From assembly GCF_000764305.2 (NCBI RefSeq), contig NW_025932495.1, positions 1 through 64,000 on the forward strand: a DNA stretch of 64,000 nt, in the 5' to 3' direction. Below the pieces are notes generated by a model. The model was given only the letters and a program-made list of their open reading frames with translations. It was not told the origin of the DNA and searched no databases. This document shows, piece after piece, positions 56,744 through 64,000 of this stretch. The translations under genes and the position numbers were made by a program. The first letter of the stretch is position 1. Every line of letters starts with the position of its first letter. Source of the stretch: Hyalella azteca. Taxonomy: Eukaryota; Arthropoda; Malacostraca; Amphipoda; Hyalellidae.

Positions 56744-59700
56744 TTACAGGTGCAAATGAAAACGAAAATATAAATTGCAACGCATGGAAATATTGAGACG
56801 AAATGACGATGCATAAACTATGGTCAATAACAGCCTGAAATATGTTTGGAAACTATTTGCGTTGATTCCGATAGCACATCCTTTATTCAAAATATATAAC
56901 TTGCACTTGTTGGGGAACGGATTCAAAGTTCCTTGATTTGCTGGGCCTGAACCGTCCATGGAATTACCAACAGGAATGAAACCTGGAGAAAGAGCTGCGA
57001 CACCGTCACCCACAAAAGCAGAGTTTGCTGTGGAAGATGAATCTGAACCAGGGACACATGGAGCATTTGGATGGGTACTATTCTTTTCAAGGTTCAAGCA
57101 AGTGTCATTAGCGGCATACGGGGGCGGATCATCAGAGGGGTAAGAAGGAGCATCATCTCGTGACTCGTGTACATCGAAGGCCGTTGAAGCAGATTGGTTG
57201 TACGTATCAGTTGTAAATAGAGTAGCTGGAAAATCTTGAGTCATTGAGGTCACAAAAAAGGTTGATGAAGCAGGAGGCGGATCAATGGAGTTATAAGATG
57301 ACCCGTCATAAGGAGCGCTAGGCGGAAGGTCCTGCATGGCGCCCTCTACCATGAAAGGCACCGTACCCACAACAAAGTCAGCTTCGCCCGAGATGTCGTT
57401 ACAACAGCTGAAACTTGCCACCACCTGTGATGTCAAAAAATTATTAGTTTTGTGAGATAGAAATGGTGAAAAGTTGATATCAAGATAGCAACGTTGCAGA
57501 ATAATATCACCCTCAGCACTCGTTTCAAGGCCCCAACTGAGCCCCAGCGTAGATCTCAGTCCCACCTTGAGCACATATTTTAGGTCCATAATCCTGCAGT
57601 GCTGGAGCCCCGGCACGACGGGGGGCACCACCAGGGGCTCGTCCTCGAAGAAGAGGCTGTCCCCGGGGGCCACGGGGCCTCTCTGTATCTCCACCACGAG
57701 GCTCTTGCTCGTCTTCTTGTGTGACCTCACACGGTACGTCACGTGCTGCACGTGGATGTTTACAGTTTATTAATATTTTTATTATTAACATAATAATAGT
57801 TTATTATTGCTATAATAATACATGATAATTATATTAATTTGTTTTATAGTGACACTTAAGCTGATGTAAAATAATGCTAATTTGTGAAATAGCGTACAAT
57901 ATGTACCGCAAAACTGCATAGTCTTCTTTTGGGAAAATCTTCCCAATCTGACTTCTTGGAGCGCCAGCCTTAAGGTAAATTATCAATGAAAATATAATCA
58001 TTTATAATCATTGATGTAAATATTGTGGTGGGGAATTTTATCCCACAACCTGACTTCTTGGAGCACTTCGCTTAAGAAATAGGCGACACTCTTTTATAAA
58101 TTAGAGCTATAGCTTCGAGCGCGAGCTATTTGGTCACACTACATATGTACTGGTTCTGGTAGCTTGCATCGCCAATTTCAAGGCTTCGTTTACCTGGGTA
58201 ACTTAAAGTGGTATTTATATCGTTGTTCACAATATTTCAGTAGAAAATATAAATTACGGTGGGCCTGTTAGATGAATATCTTTCAACACTGTGGCACGCC
58301 TGCACAATTGAGTTGCTATATTTAGCGCTTCCCTGTGGATTGATTACATAATACATAATATTATTATGAATATTTACTTGACATTAGCTGAAGTACACTT
58401 ATTATGCCCTTGTGCAAACGACATCCGGCGACTCTAGTTGGCGGGACTAAGTCGTTTTCTTGCCTTAAGCTTACTCTCTTACTCATGTCTAACCATACCA
58501 CGAAGTGTCATTAAGTGCCATTAGGTGCCATAGTTTTCAACTAACCTTGGCGATTTTTAACTTGCCACTTGACTGTTTAAACAAAATTATACTTATATTT
58601 AACTCAATCGCACATTCAGCAATATATGTACATTTAATTTTAATCGAAGATTTCAGTCCATCTTAATTAACGTTACAATTATAACTGCTAATTATATTGA
58701 TACACGAGTTATTATAGCTTAATGCTTTGAGGCAAGAATATGCCATTATTTTTTCTATGTATATAAACCTTGACGGCCTCCTCGGACGGCCTCGGAGGCA
58801 AAACGAGCAAACTGAATTGACGGCCTTGTCTTTAAATCTGTTTCAACCTACGAATACCTCGCAGCTGCAGGGTCATGAATAAATAAAAATTATCTGATTG
58901 AACGTCCTTTAATCGTTTAAACCCTTTCTAATTTGATAACAGATGATTGTAATAGAGGATTGGCTCGTGCTTAGGGAAATTGGTCTATTAACACGTTGGT
59001 GCGATACGAACCACCAGGGTTGCAAGATGGCCTAAAACACCCAGGTCTGCGGACAAAAAAAGCCCATAATTCAATATTTGCTAGTAAATTTGTTGGTTCC
59101 GGTGCATAATTCATTTTCCGCTCTTTCGCACTTTTTCAAATTTTATAAGAAAGGACCTCCATCATAAATTTTTGCTGACCAATGCAATACCAAAAACTAA
59201 ATCGCGCAATTTGTCCCGAAGAAAGACTGCAACAAACCGATGAGTCGTACCGCATTCAACGTGTTAAAGATTACGCTGCTTCGTGAAAAAAACTCAATGG
59301 GACAAGCTTTCTTCAGTTTTGACTTGACTTGTCCTGCATGCTGGAAGCTAGAAATTAGGCGATGAATCATGGCCTTGTAAATGTTAAAAATGCCTAGATG
59401 GCAAAAAATGAGGGGCAACACACTCAATTTTGGCGACAACTTTCTTTTCGCGCGTTAAATCTTTGAAATTTAAATATGACCCAAGCCCTGAGGTCCAGCA
59501 ATGACAATGGACACCAAACATGATTTTAAAATATGTTGTGGTATCTTCACCTACCATACGCTTCAACATTTGTCATTCATAGTTAGAGGAAAATGTGAGA
59601 GAAACTAAATGATACTTCAGATATTTGTTAAATTACGTTAGATGCTCAAGTTAGTTTTATACTGAACTACAATAATACAATATTAACAGCCTATCGTGAC

Positions 59701-62005
59701 AGAACACATTGGAAGAAATGCTACATTATAAGTAAATTAGTGGGAATAAATTAAGTTTTTTCATCATATAAGACCTGGTAAAGTGAGGCCATCGCCGATA
59801 TCACCTCCTTAGAACCGTTGTTGGCCACCTCCCCCCTAATGCGGTACGCCTCCCCCACCACAGCCCCCGAGTGCTCACACCTCATGTTGATGTTGATAGG
59901 ACCTTTCGAAAAGCACAGACAGCACGACGTGTCAGTGGTCTGGATCACCAGCGGCGCCTGGAAAAAGTTATTACGTATAGGTTACAAATACCTGTGAACA
60001 AAATATGCAGCATAATACCCTGAAAATAAAGGAGATTTTTTGGCTCTCCAAGAATAGTTTAGATCGAATAGACAGTTGATGATCATAGAATAGTATAGCA
60101 TAGTAGCGTTGGCGGCTTATATTAAGCGAAAACTGCCTGTAGCTAACTATCAATTGGGCTATTCTTGTCTATTCTTGGTTTTTGTATTGGGCTTAACGAA
60201 CCAACATATTGGAAGCCATAAGGTTGAGGCATTACTGCGAACTTACTTTTGCTAAGTAGGAAGAGTTGAGGTCAAGAGGGCAGTTTATGCTGATGTAAAA
60301 CTTGTGCTTCTTATCAAACCCCATGGAGATATATGTTTTAGCCGCGATGCTGTAGCGGATGTAGCCCGCGGTGCCTTCAAAAGAAGACGGGATGTTCAGC
60401 GGCAGCTGGAAATTAAAAGGCCATGCATGGTTCCCGGCCGACAGTTTCTCAGAAGCTGTAGAGTGGAAGAAAAACATAGCAGGAGTATAATTTTTCTCCA
60501 GATTTTTGCATGGTATTTCTTTTCAACCATAAAAAATTAACGTATTCTTTGCTACTGCCTGCACAGCTTGGTACAGAAAATAATTTATCGATATAACAAC
60601 GTTCTAAGTAACTTGATACACTGAAGAATTTCAATAATAGTGAATCAAGATGCAACAATTATGATGTGGGGTAAGTGCCAGTCATTACCCACACAGTAAA
60701 ACATGAATGGAAATGAAAGAGACTGGAACTGAGATTTTACTGCATGGCAAATTAACAAGAAGGTGGGCTTGGAATATAAGTATTAAGATGGAAAAATAGT
60801 GTAAAGAATAATACCCTTGGCAACGTGCGTATCTGCAGCGGGGATCAGCCGAACGATAATGACTAACGAGAAAATTCTGTGCGCGACGTTAACTATACCG
60901 GTGTTGCCAAGGTAAAGGTAAATTATAATTTTATTACAAAATGAAAGTCGCAAAATGTCTTAACACTACAATTAATGACACCGGAATATGACTTACAAGA
61001 AATTCGTGTGTTATAATTCCTAGCTCCGAAATAACTTATTCTCGGTTATTCAGCTGACATGATCTTAACTCATCACAAGAAAGTGTGCAAAAATTTACTT
61101 GACTCAACTGGTTATAAATGCGTGAAATAAAATTGAAAAGATACTTATTGAAATTTCTCGCGAATGGCAGATAAAACAGTAATTTCACATTGATATATAA
61201 AGAGTGTGTATCCTTGCTTGTGTGCTACATTTTTCTAGGGAGAACGCACGACCAAAATAATATTGAGAAGTAGATTCTTGCATGATTTTCGATGCCTAGT
61301 TAACTGCTCGAGTTCTGATGTTCATTATAACATCATAACAAAAAGCTACGTTCTTCCCATCCTTAATTCACGTACTAAACATGATAAAAATTACTGAAAC
61401 CACCATATTAAAATTCCAATAAATTATGGCATAACCGTCGGATCTCACCTCTAGGTGACCAGAGGTTCGTCTTATAGTTGAAATATTCTTCAGAGTCTTT
61501 ATACTGCTTCTTGTTGCCTTCGCCGTCGTCTCCATCCTCCCACTTGACTTTGGCTTTACCTATCATGTGGAACTCAATGGCTGCACAAATGAAAATTATT
61601 TGCAATCTCCAAAACAACATTCATAAATATCTTTTTGACTTCCTACGAAATAAGGTTTACTGGTGATGATATTGCTTATCCATATTTTCAAATTTGATTT
61701 GTTCGCATCGTGCATTTTCCAATTCTGAGAAAATCATCCATGATAAAAGAATATTTTATTCATTCGAATTCATGAAGTACAAAGCACGATTGTTTGAAAT
61801 GTGGTGATTTCAATAATTAGTTAAGAACAGCTCGAAAAACAGTTGCCGAAGATTTCACATCATATATTGCAAGTAAAATGTATGCCGTACCTCCGCACCA
61901 AGTAGCAGACGAAGCCCTCGCCTGCACATGCCCCTGGACAGTCTGGCCCGGGAAATACACCTCCTGATGAGGCTCCAACACAACCTCGAAACTTTCCACA
62001 CCCAT
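56744..62005 (-). CDS. arrestin domain-containing protein (ARRDC/alpha-arrestin type)
   Basis: Six minus-strand exons: 62,005-61,891, 61,580-61,449, 60,455-60,247, 59,957-59,775, 57,745-57,566 and 57,424-56,744; the 1,500 nt give 499 residues with consistent phases. Arrestin N domain: MGVESFEVVLEPHQEVYFPG (opening strand), GKAKVKWEDG, NHAWPFNFQLPLNIPSSFEG then GYIRYSIAAKTYI. Arrestin C domain: TSCCLCFSKGPINI, a GEAYRIRGEVANNGS strand, LYQ joined to HVTYRVRSHKK, PPVVPGLQHC, DLKYVLK joined to VVASF, then FVVGTVPF. The tail is Ser/Thr/Pro-rich with a DDPPPYAAN motif (PPxY, ~373-376), the usual docking site for NEDD4-type WW ubiquitin ligases. Alpha-arrestins act as adaptors in ubiquitin-dependent receptor and transporter traffic. 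Intron 4's donor is a weak GTCTTA; intron 5 (141 nt) has no in-frame stop. The last ~50 residues are unusual, so a further 3' intron cannot be excluded. Confidence 0.88.
57746..59774. other. arrestin-gene intron 4
   Basis: About 2 kb. It includes a direct repeat (CTGACTTCTTGGAGC at 57,949 and 58,051) and, at 59,197-59,570, minus-strand open frames that I cannot assign; they look like one broken reading frame, possibly an old insertion. Confidence 0.4.
60456..61448. other. arrestin-gene intron 2
   Basis: Intronic by the flanking exons. Nothing else recognised. Confidence 0.45.
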
Positions 62006-62357
62006 CACTTAATGAGTAGACGCACGAAATATAAGAAAATTTAGAACACTATTGAACACTTGTGCATGTTCTTCAGCCTTTCCAATGGCTAATGTAAAAG
62101 TTGCAGCTTTTTGATGGCCTAGAAATAGTCAAAAGTGACAAGGATACTTGGAAAAAGGAGCTGATAAAAATTAAAGGCGAGAATACACGATTGCAAAACT
62201 GGATTACAGTCAGAAACAAAGATTAAACTCATGCATTGAAAATAGTTGATATATTAGAAAAAATTATACAAGAACCATCATGGCGCAAAACATACTAAAC
62301 CACGGCTTCTCCATGTTCAATACCAGAATCACATGTACACTATGCGAATGACATTAA
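62006..62357. other. upstream of the arrestin-domain gene
   Basis: Non-coding, with no clear TATA/initiator pair. Confidence 0.3.
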
Positions 62358-62924
62358 TATAAACACATACTAATTTGTTACAAATGGCATCAGTTCGAAG
62401 ACCACTGCACACACCTAGGCACCACCACTCTATCCCGTTCCGAAAGCATATCCCACGACCATAGTTGTCACCAAATCCCTCAGAAAGTTCTTCCCCAACA
62501 ACTAAGAAGCACCACGAAGATTGCAACCAATGAAAAAAAAATCGACAAACAACTTAATGAATCAATAGGCTCTGGCCCTGGACTCGTCGAACCGATTCCC
62601 ATCGAATTATTTAAGACGAAGACTATTCACCACCCGGGAATAAACATTGTCCCTCACGATACATTTGTAAACATGGACAAACACTTCAAACGACTACAAA
62701 GAAAGACAAATGAATCCGTAGTCAAATATTTCTGCTGTACTGGTTCCCCAATCCTCACTGAAGATATTACAACACAATGCCGACATTGGCACAACGAAAG
62801 ATTTATACTAGCGAAAATTCACAATATCATAGGCACCGGCATTATGCCTATTAGCGACCACTCCACCAAAGAAAATAACACTCCACTCAAGATATATAAC
62901 TACAATTTCAACAGCGGCAAATAA
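62358..62924 (+). pseudogene. LINE ORF1-like remnant (zinc-knuckle protein)
   Basis: A 188-codon stop-free plus-strand frame, with the first ATG only at 62,673. It opens with CYKWHQFEDHCTHLGTTTLS then RSESISHDHSC. This follows the layout of the CCHC knuckles of Jockey/I-type LINE ORF1 proteins (C..C..FGH...C.......C...GS..HD..SC), with some cysteines and glycines replaced. It is followed at once by endonuclease-like sequence, as expected in a LINE. The lower-case motif match is mine; no search was possible. Confidence 0.55.
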
Positions 62925-64000
62925 ACTAAATTTATTCCGTCGCGGCCATAGCCATCAAACGTCATTTTCAATACAAACTATACGACAATTTTCATCGAAT
63001 ATGATCGAAATCACAATAGAAACCTTGAAATGGCCCATCACTAAAGGTACAATATTCATCCCATTAAGAACTGACTAGTTTAATTACATTCTTCGACTTT
63101 CAAACACTACTGAACTGGCCCCGTCCCGTTTACCTCATTGCAGATCTCAACCAGATACCATATGGAACTAGAGAACCACTCTGCCAACCACATAGGGAGG
63201 GAACTGTACCCACTACCAGCACACGGCAAATCCACCCATATTGGACCATAATTCTCAATCCTTATCACTCACAACAGCACAAGATCACAAAACAGTCATG
63301 TCAGGTCGTCTTTTCAGTAACATCCTGATAATTAGTTTAATTGAAAGATTAATCAGTTCATATCGTTACCTAATATAGTTCTTTCCTGAGAGTCTGGGTT
63401 TCTATTAGTTGTCCAAATAACAGTATATCAGGAATGAATGATGAGACGGGTACTTCTTCGGTAGTAATTATTAATAGATAGGATTACAGGGTAAGGCACG
63501 ATAGGTTTTAGACAAGTAACTGAGGAGGTAAAATTAACGAAACTGCGAATTGGTAGAGCGTGCCGGAGTCGATAGACGTAGTGGAAGCGTCTAGGGTTAG
63601 CTGCGAATGGACTGCCGCTAAGACTATTGGTCTATGACTGACTGGTGGTCAGCTTGATGAGCTTGTATATATAAAGTGAGACCCACCACAATGACATCTC
63701 AGAAGGTGACGTAATAAAAGTGACTAAGGACATCATGGGTGATGACGCTCTGATACACAACAATTAGGAATTCTACGACATTCGCCTACAAGAAGGACCC
63801 ATCAGACCACATTTCATTAATAGCTAAAATCTCCGCAAATCCTATAACAATATCCATTAGCCTTCGCATGACTCTCCATTGAGCAAACTGAGCTTGAACT
63901 TTATCCCAAAAACACTATTACAACACACTACCCACACAACCCGACCCTTCATTAGAAGAAATTGGCACACTTAGAGAAGTGGACTAAACACGTACAGCCG
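62925..64000 (+). pseudogene. LINE ORF2 remnant: apurinic endonuclease-like domain, interrupted
   Basis: In shifting plus-strand frames: VAIKRHFQYKLYDNF, MIEITIETLKWPI, then FQTLLNWPRPVYLIADLNQI (63,098-63,160; the PVYLIADLN segment is the typical endonuclease strand with catalytic D and N), and near the right edge RLQEGPI and SDHISLIAKISANP (63,802-63,845; the SDH motif of these endonucleases). Many frameshifts and stops show it is dead. Reverse transcriptase, if present, would lie beyond the window. About 440 bases between 63,300 and 63,745 do not fit the domain and look inserted. Confidence 0.65.

Noticed and set aside
59197..59570. Minus-strand open frames in the arrestin intron as extra exons
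   Set aside because: They do not continue the arrestin domain and phases do not fit; no known family recognised.
1..64000. A new multi-gene system (defence, biosynthetic or symbiont cluster)
   Set aside because: The four supported genes are ordinary, separate eukaryotic genes; clustering of glycosyltransferase and TPMT parts is explained by assembly errors.

Overview
The window reads as nuclear DNA of an arthropod, most likely a crustacean such as an amphipod (inference). Supporting points are intron-split genes with GT-AG boundaries, a secreted chitin-binding (CBM14) protein, a short run of the arthropod telomere motif (TTAGG complement, about 12,368), several mariner-like transposase remnants, tRNA-derived SINE-like heads, MITEs and a dying LINE. 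Most of the 64 kb is AT-rich intergenic or intronic DNA full of minisatellites. There are no bacterial operons, rRNA genes or CRISPR arrays.

Four protein-coding genes could be assembled exon by exon with phase-consistent splice sites. (1) A Golgi-type glycosyltransferase-like protein lies on the minus strand at 22,789-20,027; its last exon is complete only in a second copy at 29,836-30,214. (2) A thiopurine S-methyltransferase (TPMT) family gene lies on the plus strand, with exons 1-3 at 37,851-40,188 and exons 4-6 at 31,033-31,845, so the exon order is scrambled in the scaffold. (3) A secreted 273-residue CBM14 protein lies on the minus strand at 51,064-46,634. (4) A 499-residue arrestin-domain (ARRDC-like) protein with a C-terminal PPxY motif lies on the minus strand at 62,005-56,744.

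The scrambling has visible marks. A perfect 38-bp Nextera mate-pair junction adapter sits at 19,989-20,026. The sequence right after it (20,027-20,556) is repeated with few differences at 29,872-30,401, and that second copy is fused to a partial TPMT exon 3. A TPMT block at 40,090-40,430 repeats 30,403-30,743, then a single N at 40,431 jumps to sequence matching 32,392 onward, skipping the 1.65 kb that holds TPMT exons 4-6. The simplest reading is that 20-40.5 kb contains misplaced or allelic pieces of one locus in which the glycosyltransferase and TPMT genes are separate single genes.

Region by region: 0-20 kb is repeat-rich with no confirmed gene (deleted mariner, 19-bp minisatellites, GGGGCC-ended MITEs, an ACGTTGAA-rich element at 15.4-16.5 kb); 20-32 kb holds the glycosyltransferase and TPMT pieces; 33.9-35.2 kb holds a local duplication and a TATA-containing minisatellite; 37.8-40.5 kb holds TPMT exons 1-3; 40.5-46.6 kb holds a satellite, a MITE and decayed discoidin-like coding sequence; 46.6-51.1 kb holds the CBM14 gene with a minisatellite and an N gap in an intron; 51-56.7 kb is repeats; 56.7-62 kb holds the arrestin-domain gene; 62.36-64 kb holds a degenerate LINE. 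I found no novel multi-gene system. The biologically most interesting item is a 40-bp minisatellite grown out of the TPMT exon 2 / intron 2 boundary, which lines up nine consensus 5' splice sites.
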